A stretch of 64,000 nucleotides of DNA from Oryzias latipes (GCF_002234675.1 NC_019879.2:24051855-24115854), one strand, 5' to 3'; counted from the first letter of the stretch, positions 44,457 through 57,060 are shown. Notes: a model not told the origin generated them from the sequence alone. Numbers and translations: made by a program.

Positions 44457-45239
44457 CCTCATTTTTTTTGTGAAAGGAAACCCCCTTTCCCACTTTCCTC
44501 AGGTCTGAGCTGTAACCCCCCCCCCCATGAACACTCATTAGAGCACCCCTTTCTAATTGAAAACACAGCCACAAATGAGCTGCTGAAGCTCTCCAGCGCT
44601 CGGACTGGGCAGCAGCAGGAGATCTGCGCTTCCACTATCTCATTTGGTTTTAATTACCCCAACACCCAACTAAAAACTAAAAATACCAAAGCAATTACTG
44701 GCAGCACAACAGCGTGGCGCAACCCACTTGTAGCTTAGTGGGAAGCCCTGATATCTGGAAGTAGATCCAGCTCGGAGCGATCCGGAGCTGCAAGGACAGA
44801 GCCAGTTATTAGCCGAGCGAACACCAAAGGCTGTCTGGTGTCGGTAAGTGGGGTTTGTTTTTTTCCAGTGGGTGGTTTGCTCCCATCTGAGCCCGGGTTA
44901 GAATGATCCATGTGATCACGAGTCAACAGATCTCACTGAGGATTACAACTGTGTCCATCTTGGTTTGGCCAAAATACACGGTGTCCTTGAAACCACTAAT
45001 CCTACCAGTGAGCGATAAAGGGAAAAACTCAAACAATGTTTGTTTCACTTCACCGATTGTCGGCAATGGGAGATAATCATGCCGGAGTGATAGACAAACC
45101 GAATAGCCTCACTGTGTTCAGTGTTCGGGGCCAAAACCAAAGAATTCTAAAAGAAAACCCTTTTCAATGTGGCATCAATGTCATCATTCTGTGGGTATAA
45201 AAAGCTGATTGTTCCAGTAAGTCATTCCAAGTTCATCAT

Positions 45240-46130
45240 TCAAACAGACATGAACACATGACGGTGCTTAACGGATGAACAGCTCCACCTGGCCATAGCA
45301 CGACTCCAGGTTGGTGGTAGGCCGTCAGATGTTGCAGTGAACTTTTCTCAGATTTTATCAGCAGACTTGCATCAAGACACAGACATGACCAGAACCTAAG
45401 AACCTCTGCACTCAGACATGGTTTAGCTAATGCCACACAGCTGCAGGTCCGTTTACCAGATGTGAGGGTTACTGGGGTTTCCAGACAAACTATTCACAAC
45501 CAACTTCAACACTTTGACTTGAATGCCAGATGACTGATGCAGGGGAAAGTTTGCAGTGGATCCAGGACCATGTGACTTGGACAATTGACCGATGATCTAC
45601 TGTCCTGTTCACGGATGAGTGTGGGTTCACTTTGCACAGAAATGATGGTCGTCGCCGTTGCTGGAGAAGGCGAGGAGAGCGATACGCCAAGGTCAACATG
45701 GTTCCCAGGGTTGTCTTTGGTGGAAGAGGAGCAACATTTTGGGAAGGAATGACCAGTCAGAATAAAACTGATTTGATTATTGTATATGGTCCAGGTAGTG
45801 CACGTTCTTACCTCAGAAACATCATAGAACCAACTCCACCAGCACAACGTTCTGTTCATGGACGATAATGCTCCACCACATGGCGCCAGAATTGTCACAG
45901 CTGGACTTCAGGAAGTCTGATTGCCTCATGTGGAACGGCCAACTGACCTGAACCCCATAGAGCAGGTCTGGGACCAGCTGAACAGAGACTGAATGATGGT
46001 ACCCCCACCTCCAAGGGACCTGGCAGAACTGCATGTAACTCTTGTAGAAGAGTGGAACGCTTTAGAACATCATCGTGAGGCTAATGAGGAGCAGGAGACG
46101 CCACTGTGAAGCCGTCATTGCAACAAATGG
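45240..46130 (+). mobile_element. Tc1/mariner-like transposase remnant
   Basis: Across frames one can read QTIHNQLQHFDLNAR, then [20 protein letters not shown] with [20 protein letters not shown], then [17 protein letters not shown] and TDLNPIEQVWDQLNRD. These are the Tc1 DDE-domain blocks, with catalytic Asp in TDES and MDDN; the third falls in DLNPIE. Frameshifts and stops make it a pseudogene. The terminal repeats were not located. Confidence 0.9.
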
Positions 46131-47599
46131 TGGAAATATCTGCTATTGACACGTTCAATTTATGTTATATGGGGTTATTTTTACAATTGTCTCAATTTTG
46201 GGGGTAATAAATATTAAACTAATGCTGTTTATTTTCATTCATTATTAGTGATATCAAAGGGATCCCTCAAATTCAGACCAAATAGCTAAAACAATATCCC
46301 AAACTTAGTAGTGTCATTTTCTGCATCTTCACTTTTATCCTACACCAGTTTCTGGATGTAAACCTCGCGTGTCGCCTAAGTCCTCTCTATAAAATCCATT
46401 TTGTACTATTTTGGTGGAATGTGCCATTGCACTCAACAAACAAGACAAGATGGGCGAGGCGTCCTCCAGAGGATTCGAGTAAAAGCTTCGGTATCACACG
46501 CGTGCGGGTCCAGTTTAAGTGCATCCCCGCTTCCACTCTGGAAAAACACTTGGAGACGCAGCCCCTCCATCAGAAGCATTTACCCAGAGGTCAAAGAGGT
46601 CACACGACAGACGTACGCCGCTCTCACTCCGCCGTCTGCACTAATGAGTAGCGGCGGATGCTCCTATTGCAGCCGCGCGAGTCTGAGCTCCTCGGCAGGA
46701 TTGATTTTGCATTAAACGGCGGTTAAATCGAAGCTGGCGGCCCTCTGGGCGCTAGTGGCATCGAAGGCGGGAGGGAGCAATGATTTAGTTCAGTGGACAA
46801 ACTGGGATGGAGAAATCGATCCACGGAGGCCTAAGAGAGGCTGCATTTAATTAGGAGGGTGTGGTTAAGCTGAGGAACGACTGCTTTTGTCACCATGCCG
46901 GAGATGTTGCTCTCCACGAATGAATGAGCACAACACACACTTTTCATGGACTGTTGGTATAGAGACAGTAAAAGTGATGAGTGTTTAGCGTTTTATCCAA
47001 AGCTGCCGTCTGCCTGCCTGAGCTGCAAGCACAACACAGACTGATGGAGAGTTTCCAAAACCAAAAGGCTCAGAAATACTTGACTTGATTCAGATGTTTT
47101 CTCTGTCAGTAGGGGCGTAACGAGTCACCAATGATTCAATTTCCATTCCTACAATCCAACCAGATCAATACAAGCGTTTTATCGAATCGACCTATACCAA
47201 TAGAAAATCTTTTCAAAATGAAATAAATCCATAACACACACACGATGGCAGCAAAAAAACGATTAAGCCATCATTCCAGTCCAATGTGTGAAAGGTTCTA
47301 ATAATGGAATATTTTGATGTGAAAAAACAACAGTGGGCTGAACTTTAGGAAACTAAAATGTGAATGGATTTGTCAATAATTCTTGTTTACTTGTTTTTTT
47401 GTAAACATATTTCTAATACACTTGATTATCTTGCAAGAAATACAAGGAATCTGGAAAATTTCACCTTCACTTTTCAGTACTAGGTATTTATCTCTGAGTC
47501 ACAATGGTTACATTTTTACCTAAAGATGTCCTGGATCCATTCAGATCATTCAAAATGAACCAATGTGGACTATGAATTAAATCAGCAATCACAAATGAG

Positions 47600-48115
47600 A
47601 TACATGTGATAACAACCATCCATCTATCTTCAGGACCTGCTGGATCCCTTTTATAAGCGTCACAGGGCTGCTGGAGCCTATCCCCGCAATCGTCAGGCGA
47701 AGGGAGGGGGACAGCCTGAACAGGTCATTAGTCAGTTTTCAGGGCCATGCAATCACATTTACACCTCAGGGACATTTTTAATTACCAATTAAACTATGAA
47801 AGATGTTTTTGGACTGGGCGAGGAAGCCGGAGTGCCCAGAGAAAGCCATCGCATGCACGACGAGAAGATGCAAACTCCACACAGAAAGATTTGAACCAGG
47901 AGCTTCATGTGTGTGAGGCGAGAGCGCCATGCAGATCCACACTCACTCGTATTCTAAGGACAATGGATTAGGGGGCCTGTCCAGGCTATTCCTACTGTTG
48001 GATGAAGGTGGCGTGACCCCCACATCCAAGAGTAGGGATAGGCTCCAGCAACAGTGTGACCCGCTAAAGGGATTAAGCCGTTTTAGAAAATTGACGGATG
48101 AATATATGGCCGGAT
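47600..48115 (-). repeat. Dispersed fish repeat, composite copy
   Basis: Contains CACAGGGCTGCTGGAGCCTA, GCAAACTCCACACAGAAAG and, further on, GGGATAGGCTCCAGCAAC with GATTAAGCCGTTTTAGAAAA. Two parts in different orientations suggest an overlap of two copies. Confidence 0.6.
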
Positions 48116-48309
48116 GTTGCTAGCAAGAGAGGTGGCTGTAACATTCAAAATTGTACACCAGAAGCGTCCATTCAAAATAAAATGACTTGGAAAGCAGGTA
48201 AAAAAAAAAGCCTCAGTAAGAGAGTAAATACGTAAGTACGAACTTTAGAAGTATCAAGTAACAAATTCAACATCTAAACAGAGATGCAGTTTTCTAGAGT
48301 TTTGCTGAT

Positions 48310-48540
48310 ACTCCATCCATTTTCTACATTTAATTATTTCCTTTTAGGGTCATATTTGATGGACACTAACCAGCCACTGCTGGGCAAAGGTTGGGTACGC
48401 CATGAATGGTTCTCCAGACCACTGCAGGGGAACACAGAGACAAACTCCAAACAGAAAAAAGGACCCAGCTGGGATTTAAACCAGGGCCTTCTTGCTCTTA
48501 GGTGAGCCTGCTAACCACTACACCACCATGTGGCCCTATG
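48310..48540 (-). repeat. Dispersed fish repeat, reverse copy
   Basis: Contains GACAAACTCCAAACAGAAA, GGATTTAAACCAGGGCC and the end GCTAACCACTACACCACCAT, matching the copy at 24338-24475. Confidence 0.6.
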
Positions 48541-49802
48541 CTGACACTGATATCCCATATTTAAACATTTAATCACATTTATTTAAACTCACACCAAGTC
48601 TCTGATATTTACAAGTTAAGAAATAAAAATGTGTTAAATAAATGTTCTTTTTGCCCGTCACGTTTGTCCTTCTGACTTTTGTTTCAGTCTCTGATATTTC
48701 AAAATAAACCTGTACAACCACAACATGATGAGCTTTGTCGCTCCTGTGGCTCATTCATAACAATATTTTCTTTTCTAGTAATGTTTGGTTTTTGATGCTG
48801 CTTTCTCTGGGAAACGTTTGTGCATGAAAGCTGATGTTACATTTTACATAATTATGTGTTGGTAATAATGTTGGACCAATGTTATTATGTTTCCAATGAA
48901 GAAACGGAACACAATAAAGTAACTTTATCTGTTTTTTTTGGTAGTATGAGTACTTTTTTTAATCAAAGTATGCAGTAAAACTAATTGCCTTTTTGAAAAA
49001 AATTGTGTCATATCATAAATGTACAGTAACTGAGTAAAAGTATCTCATTACTTCTTCACCTGGCTCCACTCCACTTAACAAACAAATCCTTTCTTTTGCA
49101 GACTGTGATGACATTTGTTATCAAAATGCTTTGAGGTTTTTTTCTTTGTTCCTTCTGCTAAATGTATCAGCGCTCAAGAAGTTTTTTTTTCTTGGTTCTT
49201 TTTCCACCTTATCACAGCAAAAGCATTTTCTGCTAAATGTCAACGCCTCCTGTTTCCAGATCTCAAATGCTCTGTTAGAGTTTACAGGACGGTGGATCAT
49301 ATTCAGACGCCATACTGTGTGTTCATCTTTACCAGCCGTGCATGCAGGGCTTCAGATCAGTATCTGGTCATATTGGTAGTGGAAGAAAAAAAAAAAAAAG
49401 ATGGACAGGAAAGATGAGAGGAAGACTCCCACAGCAGCATTCACCTGCACAAGCACTGACCCATGAAGCAAAATGTAGCTGCTTGTTTCCGCGGAAACAA
49501 CCATGTTTTAATGAAAGCATTTATTACAATTGTTTCACATAGAATTTCCTGACATAAAACTAAAATACAGTGTTTTTACATGAGAAAATAGACAAATATA
49601 TAATCTAATATCTTTATAGTGCTTAATCTATACATTCATTTATTTTATATTTATAAAAGTTAAAAGAATAATTCTGAGTTTTCCAATTAATGTTTTTTAT
49701 AAAAAGTTTATAGCATATTTTTGCTTATGAATCTTTTATGTTTGCATTTTAACCACATGGGGCCACGGAAATATTTTAGTTCAAATTGATAAAGGGGTTT
49801 TT

Positions 49803-49847
49803 GCGTGTGTGTGCGTGCGTGTGTGTGTGTGTGCGTGTGTGTGTGAA
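49803..49847. repeat. GT microsatellite
   Basis: An interrupted GT/GC-GT dinucleotide run of about 45 bp. Confidence 0.9.
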
Positions 49848-49860
49848 GTGGATTTGCTTG

Positions 49861-50095
49861 AACCCTTCCTTGTGCTATCCAAGGCACTTTAACATTGGGA
49901 GTTGGGTCATCCAGACCCCACAAGACAGTGCACTAAACTTTTTATCTTCAATGATTTGTGATCTTCATTGGTGTCCATGGAGTACATGACATCACCTTCA
50001 CCTTTATTCACCTTTGTCATGGTAGGGAGAACATGTCAATCTAAGGCTCGGGTCATCTCGACCCCATAAGGGATAAACACAAGGGATAAACAAAC
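49861..50095 (-). mobile_element. MITE D, reverse copy
   Basis: Starts CCTTGTGCTATCCAAGG, then ATTGGGAGTTGGGTCATC and GTGTCCATGGAGTACATGA, and later CCTTTGTCATGGTAGGG. This is the reverse of the copy at 58751-58957. It lies just beyond the asb9 stop codon and may be transcribed in its 3' UTR. Confidence 0.75.
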
Positions 50096-50143
50096 TGTAC
50101 AAGCTTGCCCCCTAGTGGGCAAAGGGTGTAACACACCTGTCTG

Positions 50144-53100
50144 TTAAAAGGTTGAAGGATTTGACTCCATTAAACCTTCCCTGGGGCCTGATAAGTAGAG
50201 GAGATACTGTCGTATCTGTGCAGGGAGGTGAAGGTCATGAATCCCAGCCAGCCTCCGCCTCCCCACAGTCCTCCTGATGCACAGCCGGCACAGCTGCTTC
50301 AGAAGAGGCACTCCTGAGGACAGGCAGCATCCATTCATGAGAGACATTCTGATCTTCTGTCTCCTCCTACCTAAAGGCCATGAAGCCCTCATGAGTGCGA
50401 GTCGACATGGCTCCACTACCTCCTGCTGCTTCCAGCAGCCTCCCTGCTGGGCTGTTCTGGGGGACCAGGTCTACCGGCCGTTTGCCTTCTGAGTTTGTGA
50501 GGCGGGGATCTGCCCCATGATCCAGCAGGACAAACACCAGCTCCGGGCTGGACAGGCGAGCAGCAACGTGCAAAGGTGAGTCATCAAGTCTGCTTTGGTT
50601 CACATTTGCACCTGAAGGGGAAAAAAAGGTCTCAAAAAAAGAAAACGATCAAACCTGAGAAATTAAAAAACCAAAATGTAAAAAAAAATAAAAAAAACAT
50701 CTTCACTACTTCTTTTGATCAGTTTGATTTGAAAATGTGCACAACTTGAATAAGGCCCTTCTATTCCTCTAAATAAATGACCATAGGCATGGCTACAAAA
50801 AGAGAAAATGTCTGTTTGATGAGAAAACCCATAAATTCATCTCAAATAATGCAAGCTTCAGTTACCAGCAAAAAAACATACAATCAAATCTAAACAGAGA
50901 AAGTATCCTTTCTAAACAGCAAAATTCCTTAAATTTACTTTTGAAGGTTGCACTGGATCTTTTATTGTATTGCATTTATGTGAGTTTTTAGGATTGTTTG
51001 CTCTACAAGTCTGGAATAAATTTTATCCGACCGTTCGTTTATGTTTCTATCCAGATGTTTGGATAAAACACACAGCGTTGTATCAAATCCGCTGTCAAGC
51101 ACGTTGGTGGTGAGTAATGGTTTGGGTTTGTTTTGGCAGTCATTGGACTGACTTTAGAATCCCATTACAATCATCTTTTGTAAAAGCATTCCCAGTGGTG
51201 TTTTTATTCCTGAGTATCCTGTGTTTAATCAAAGTGCAGGACGTAGTTTCTGCAGAGCAGCAGGAGATCATTGGAAATTCCCCTCTTAGTTGTGGACCGG
51301 ACAGTTGACATGGAGTCAGCCTTCCCTCGTGTTCCATCCTCTCTTTGTTTACACTCTCTCCCACTAGCTTACAGCCCCTCACACCCCCAAGCTCACATTA
51401 GCGATAGAACAAAAATGGCGAGCAAGATTGGAGTTATGCTGCCGAACAGTTTTGATCCAGATTCCAGCTCAGACGAGAAAAACAAAGACGAACACGGATC
51501 AAGTCGTCTGCAAGTAGATGCATCAGAGTGGAGCAGAGCAGGGAGCTTGTGGCCTGTCGTCGGTTCTACGTCACATCTGCAAGCTTTTGTAAACAGCATT
51601 TTTTTCGTCTGCTCCTGATTCATTATGATTTTAATAAAGAAATGCTCAAAAAATGCCTTTTTTAAGTGTAATCATCTTTATAGATCTGTTCCATTATAAG
51701 AAATACCAAAAGAACACGTTTAAAATGCCAAAACCTTGATTTTTATGAGAGTGGGTCTTTAAAGGATGTGAGGCTCCACATCAAACAGCCAAAGGTGACA
51801 AACAGCAGAAAAACCGATGAGCAAATCCACCAAATTAGCACAGAGGAAGTCAAATTAAAGGAAGTGTTGCAGCAGCAAAGACTAAACACTGAGGTGACAG
51901 AAGAACCAGCAGCTGTTCATCTCCAACAGCAATGGATCAGAGTTTTTATTTCATTCTATTTTACTTCAAAAATCAGGTCCAGTTTCTGTCTTCACCTGGC
52001 ATGAGGAGCAGGACTCTGTGACAGCTCGCTGAAAGCGTCTGAGAAGTTTACACCTATTGAGAAACGTGTGGAGGCGGAAGCTCAGTTTGGTCCTCTCACA
52101 TTTGTGAAACTTTTGCACCTCCCTGTTCCACACTTTCCATGTAGCAGAGCCAGACTCACAAAAATAAGACGTATTTCACCTCACAATGCAGGAAACCAAA
52201 TAAAAAAGCTGCTCCTACGGGGCATTTATCTGATGACACGCTTGAAGAAAATGACCCTCAAAATTGCTTTTCTGAGTGTTTCTTTACTCAAATCATTGTG
52301 AATCAGGAGCAGACAAAAAAACGCACATCTTTTGGATATTTTTTAGGCTTTAAAAAGTAAACTTCGACCGCTGAGATTATCCTTTGTTTGTTCTTTTTTT
52401 TTTTTAAGTATTTGTCACTTCAGCAACACCTACAGAAGCAAATAGGTTTAGAGTGATAAGAAAACTCGGCACCAGCATTTAAACACATCATCCTCGCACA
52501 AATCTGGAGAAGTGAAAAGAGTCTCAAAACCCCTCGAGCACTGACTTGTGCGTAAATGTGGTTTTGTGTGTGAGTGTGTGTGTGTATCAGGCAATTGGTA
52601 GATGTGTACGCATGGGAGCCGTTCTGAATTTAAGCTGTTGTAATTTCAAGTTGTGCGTGTGTAAATTGTGTTAAGTATTTGTACATTTTTGATGTTGAAG
52701 TGAACTTGTTACACAGTTACGCAAAAAATACATGGAGTGAGTCACAGTCTATGGGGTGAGGAATCTGTCAATCCTACAAACTCTTACATAGAATCTATCC
52801 CACTTATAAGAAGACAATTGACCCCAACTGTTTGCTTTGTAAAGAACACCCAGAAACAATATTACAAAAAGATTTGGAAAGATTGTGCACGTTTTATAAA
52901 TTACAAATTAGACTCACAATTTCAGATGAAATTTGAATTTATCATATTTGGCCTACACCAAAATAAAATAAAATCAAACATAATATTGGCAATTAATATA
53001 ATTATAATATTTAGTAAGTTTCATTTTCACAAATCAAAATTTTCTTCATCACAACTATTTTACCCTGTAATAATTAAAGAATTAGAATCTTATTTGCACA

Positions 53101-55606
53101 CTTTTTCTAATCGCTTAAACAAAAAAGTCATACGTATTTATGAAAACTGTCTGTCTCTGAACATTTCCAATGCATAGTAATCTATTTTTGTAATAATTAT
53201 TTGGTAATACATGTACCATCCCCTGGCATTCTTATTGTTATGACTTTTGTTCTTGTCATACATATTTGTTCATATTGTTTTGAATAATAAAGTTTAAAAA
53301 AAGGAATCTGTCTAAAAGAAACATATTCATAAAGACAAAGTTGTGCACAAATTAATACTATAAAAAAATGCAACTTTTAGTTTTACGTATAACGTGTTGT
53401 AAATAACATTGTCTTTGTTTTGAACACATCTTGAATACAAAATTTCCCCTCAAAAGTAGGTCATGGGGTCACAGAGTCAGGGAGCATGGATTGTTCAAAT
53501 ATGCGTCTGGACATTTATTTATTAAACTAAAATGAAGTCGAACTTTTTATAATGTTATTGATCCCACAACAGGGACATTATCTTGTTACTATGACTCTGT
53601 TGAAAATGGAATAAAACAGGTCGGAATACAGGCCAAACACTTTTGGTGCCTACACCTGGCTTAAACAGAAATAATGCACCAGCAGATAGTTTCACACCCA
53701 GACCTGGCAGAAAGCGGCTGCAGACATGCCACTCCACTTATTAGATATGCATGTCTGCATGTCTGTCAAAACTAGCTGATATTAAGAGGATAACGAAACA
53801 AAAACAGCAAAACTAACTCAGAGATAAAGTAGGCTAACTGGCAGACGTGTCAAACGTAAAACTAAATGTTGTATTTATAGATTTGATTTTAAGTTGTGCA
53901 CAAAGTAGAAGTTTTTGGACAGTTTTGTATTTATGCATACATTTTTTATTGACAGTTATCTAACCCCATAGTTACAATCAAATAATACGCACACACAAAT
54001 CCAAAGTTACACACAAACAGGCAGACAAAGGTTACAAATAAATTATTATGCACACACAATGGTTTGGGACTATTTTTTCTCCCTAATATTAGGTTCAGGG
54101 TGTGAGAAGCTGTAAGTTAGCCGGATAGCGGGTAAACAGCTCACAGTTCTGGGTGACGGGAATGGGGGTTTGCTACTCACTAACAGTGAATTTTAGCTGT
54201 GAATTTTGGCTCAAAGCAGCACAATCATAATTATAAAAAAAACCCACTGGAAACACTTTGAAAACTCCACAAAAGATGATCAGAGTGGAAAAAGCAAAAT
54301 CTTGCAAAAGTTTATTTTAAACCAAAAATGTGAGTTTAAGATGGGAGGGGTTGTTGTTGTTTTTTCTATTCTCTGACTACAGATCCTGGCTGACAGCAGC
54401 TTTACAGAACCTGTTTGACCTAAAACAAAAATGGATGTGGCTAAAAGAGTTTTCAAAACCTGCGTTTGCAACCCAAAGATGAAGATCCCCTACCAAGTTG
54501 AAGAAGTTTCTCCACAGAACTGAGATGCAGATTAGAGCAGGCAGCATGGAGAGGGGTTCCCACAACATCAATGTGCTGATCCACATCTGCACCGTGCAGG
54601 ACCAGAGCTTCAATGCACTCAGGCCGACCTGGGGAGAGTCGCCAGAGGGCTCGTAACCAGAAGCGCTGCACTCAAAGGGTTCAGCTTTGAAATTGGCCCG
54701 ACATCCCAGGAGAGAACGTGCTTCTGTTTTACTTTCAAGTCTCAGTCAGCAGGCTGTCTTTTCTTTAAAACTTAATACACGTTAGGGTTTTTTTTTTTTT
54801 TTGTTAGTATTAACTAAGATCATCCATGCACATGTCCTGGAATGTGACCTCTGACCTGCAGCAGCAGCCAAGTGGATCGGAGAGCTGGGTTGGCTGGTGC
54901 CCAGGGGAGCCGCTCCACGCTGCAGAAGCAGCGATACGCAGGTCACATGACCCCGAGCACAAGCTTCTGTGAGGGCTGTCCTGCCGTCCACAGTCGAGCG
55001 GTTTACCTAGCGTCAAAGGTCACTTTTAAAACAGAAATTCAGTCAGCAAAAAAAAAACACACAAAGATGCGACAAACAAAAAGCAGCAAAATTAGACTGG
55101 GAACATGAAAAATCCCATTATTTCCATTCTTTGGGCCCAAAGTTGAAATGTTTCACCGACAAAGTGAACTCAGATGATAGATACTTCACTGACATCTGCC
55201 CCGTTTTCCAGCAGAAGCTCGGCACATGCTGTGTGGCCTTGCATGCACGCTCCATGAAGGGGCGAGACCCGGTCCAAAGTGCTCAGGTTTACACAGACTC
55301 CCTGTGAGCAAAAGAACATACATGTGGATTCTCAGAAACTCTATAGCCACACATAGGGAGTCCTGAAAATGAAATTCACCACAGCAGCATGTGTAACTCA
55401 AGATCAAACGTGAGTTTTTTTGGGGGGCTCTGGACCCAGAAGCTGTGAGTTGCAATACTTTATTACAATGTAACTCTACTCCCCAAGGGTCTACTAAACA
55501 TTACCTGAGCCACGAGCCTCTGCAGGGTGAGGAGCTGTCCGTTAAAGGCTGCAGCGTGAACTGGAGACCAGTCGGATTCCACATCTCCATGTGGAGGGAA
55601 ATGCAT
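50144..55606 (-). CDS. asb9: Ankyrin repeat and SOCS box protein, ASB9-like
   Basis: ASB proteins are substrate adaptors of Elongin B/C-Cullin-5 ubiquitin ligases; human ASB9 targets creatine kinases. Minus-strand exons: 55606-55505 (may extend to 55637), 55301-55194, 55006-54856, 54628-54494, 50611-50420, 50313-50144. From Met 55606 this gives 285 codons plus stop (human ASB9 294 aa). All inner junctions are GT-AG and in phase. Ankyrin repeats are visible: SDWSPVHAAAFNGQLLTLQR, SPLHGACMQGHTACAELLLE, TALTEACARGHVTCVSLLLQ, SPIHLAAAAG, GTPLHAACSNLHLSSVEKLL and SPLHVAARLSSPELVFVLLD. The SOCS box reads LKQLCRLCIRRTVG (BC box) then LHLPAQIRQYLLYL (Cul5 box). SDWSPVH and EGKRPVDLVPQNSP match ASB9 better than ASB11. 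The true start is uncertain. Confidence 0.88.
51150..51765 (+). mobile_element. Family A element, near full length
   Basis: Right end GAGAGTGGGTCTTT mirrors the left end AAAGACCCACTC of the 22845 copy. Internally it keeps GTTTCTGCAGAGCAGCAGGA, GCTTACAGCCCCTCACA, AGTTTTGATCCAGATTCCAG and GCATCAGAGTGGAGCAGAGC. This copy has an open run of 115 codons (51271-51615), including MASKIGVMLPNSFDPDSSSD; I do not recognise the peptide. Confidence 0.75.
52255..52335 (-). mobile_element. Family A end fragment
   Basis: Contains ATTGTGAATCAGGAGCAGAC, the reverse of the family's GCTCCTGATTCACAA motif. Confidence 0.5.
52770..53301 (+). mobile_element. 5'-truncated L1-type LINE, 3' end
   Basis: Flanked by identical 11-bp direct repeats AGGAATCTGTC (52759-52769 and 53302-53312). 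It encodes the end of an L1 ORF2: a CxxC-like CLLCKEHPETI (frame-shifted), then FINYKLDSQFQMKFEFIIFG and FHFHKSKFSSSQLFYPVIIK, with YLHTFSNRLNKKVIRIYENC near the end. The 3' end reads AATAATAAAGTTT and a short A run. The 146-codon open frame at 52737-53174 starts before the insertion. Confidence 0.88.
54055..54245 (-). mobile_element. Family A fragment, reverse
   Basis: Contains GGTGTGAGAAGCTGTAAGTT with AGCGGGTAAACAGC and GGGTGACGGGAATGGGGG, the reverse of the family's CTTACAGCCCCTCACA region. Confidence 0.5.
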
Positions 55607-56829
55607 TGAAAGGAGCCGTTTGAAGGTGAAAACACGCCTGAACTGTCAGATACTACTCACCACTCATCAAAGGGCTGGAGAAAAACACAGTGCTGGCCCG
55701 CTGGGTCTCTTTGTGTCCAGCAGACATGGCTCATCGTGTTGTTGTTTTTTTCATTCCCAGAGCCTGATTGTTGAGTAGAGCAGACTGTGTTTGGTCTTGT
55801 TTTGTGGGCAGATCTCAGTCAGTTGATGTCATTTCCTTCCTGCAGGAAGAGAGGCCTCCTGAACGCAACAAACTAGAGGGCCAATGAGGACGCAGAGGTG
55901 CAGAAGCGCCGGAGCAGGTCTGTGCTCACCCATGCACACCCTTCCTTTACAGCAGGAAAGAGCTGAACACAAGAGAAACCCAACGCAGTGGGACAAAACC
56001 CGGACTCTCCCGTCACAAACAGCCACGTTTGTTTCTGCTGCTGCACAGAATTTCTCTGTTTTTAGGGTGAAATTATCTTTTATTTAAACTTGGACTTATA
56101 GCAGCAATGAAAATCTCCTTTTATGAGAGCTTTCTCACAACACACCTGCAACATGACCAGCTAGAAGCAGTTTTTGATCCTGGTGCTCGATGCATTCAGA
56201 ATATCGGATTTTAAAGGGGCAGCCACTGGATTTTTACACCCCAACGTTTAACTTGCACTGACAAAAACCCCAGTTTGTTTCAAGAGTTGCAGTTACACGA
56301 GAGTCCAGCAGAGGGCGACGAGAGAGCAGAATGTGGACAAAGCCTTTCAGCATCTGCTGGTAAATGCTGAGCAGAAGGCCACACACAATTGACTTAGTGC
56401 CGTGCCAGGAGAGTGGATTAGAATAGCATTGTAGAAGCTGAATGAATGGCCTCTCTGTTGTGCTGAACACTAAAGGTCCTTGATGCTTTGTTTCAAATGT
56501 CCAGACTGCTTTCAGGTCTGAGGCTCAGAGAGCATGTGCAGCAACGGCTGATGCATTCAGGGACTCATGCATACATGACTCCGCTATTTTTGGCGTCCAA
56601 ACTTTATGATTTTCTGTTCTTGTGTGAACGAAAGCTTAATAAAATACACATTTGATTATTAATTATTCTTTATTAAGGACCACTTTCTGCTTTGACTTCT
56701 CACTTTTAGGTGAAAAGCCATGTGCGTCTTTTGGCCAAACATGTTAAAATGTTTATTTCTTTATTTGTTTTAAACAACAATAATTATGCTTAACACCCTC
56801 AACTGATACCACTGTAAAATGGACAAAAC

Positions 56830-57060
56830 TGTGCACAAAACTGCACTTTAATCCTTTTTTTTGTTATTATTATTATTGTGTTTCCAGTGTTTTATTGCTG
56901 TCTCTCTTGTGTTTTTTTAAATTTCCTTATGGCTTGTGCTTTTTCTTTTAATATTATTATTTCTTTCTTACTCACTTTTGCCCTGTGCACTGCTGCTGTT
57001 GGAACCACCCACAATTTAACTACTGCTGCCAGTTATAATAAAGTCTATTCTATTCTATTC
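56830..57060 (+). repeat. LINE 3' tail with TATTC repeats
   Basis: Contains TTTTGCCCTGTGCACTGCTG, AACTACTGCTGCCAG and TATAATAAAGTC followed by TATTC units. This is the common 3' end of fish non-LTR elements. No coding part was found. Confidence 0.55.

Larger units (their letters stand above)
44058..50143. other. Intergenic region between the mospd2 and asb9 3' ends
   Basis: It contains the mospd2 3' UTR (candidate ATTAAA at 44451-44456), a conserved-element-like stretch (44500-44740), a Tc1-like transposase remnant (45240-46130), a GC-rich unassigned stretch (46400-46900), a possible hAT fragment (47110-47230: GGGGCGTAACGAGTCACC), two dispersed repeats (47600-48115, 48310-48540), a GT microsatellite (49803-49847) and a short MITE (49861-50095). 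Confidence 0.6.
50612..54493 (-). other. asb9: asb9 intron 4
   Basis: A 3.9-kb intron containing a full family A copy (51150-51765), a small reverse fragment of it (52255-52335), a 5'-truncated L1 (52770-53301) and another family A fragment (54055-54245). The rest is AT-rich. Confidence 0.6.

Noticed and set aside
49708-49923. Open frame with a HTHTHT run.
   Set aside because: Translation of the GT microsatellite.
55638-55660. A 23-nt intron in asb9 with correct GT, AG and phase.
   Set aside because: Far below the minimum size for vertebrate splicing; more likely a coincidence within the 5' region.
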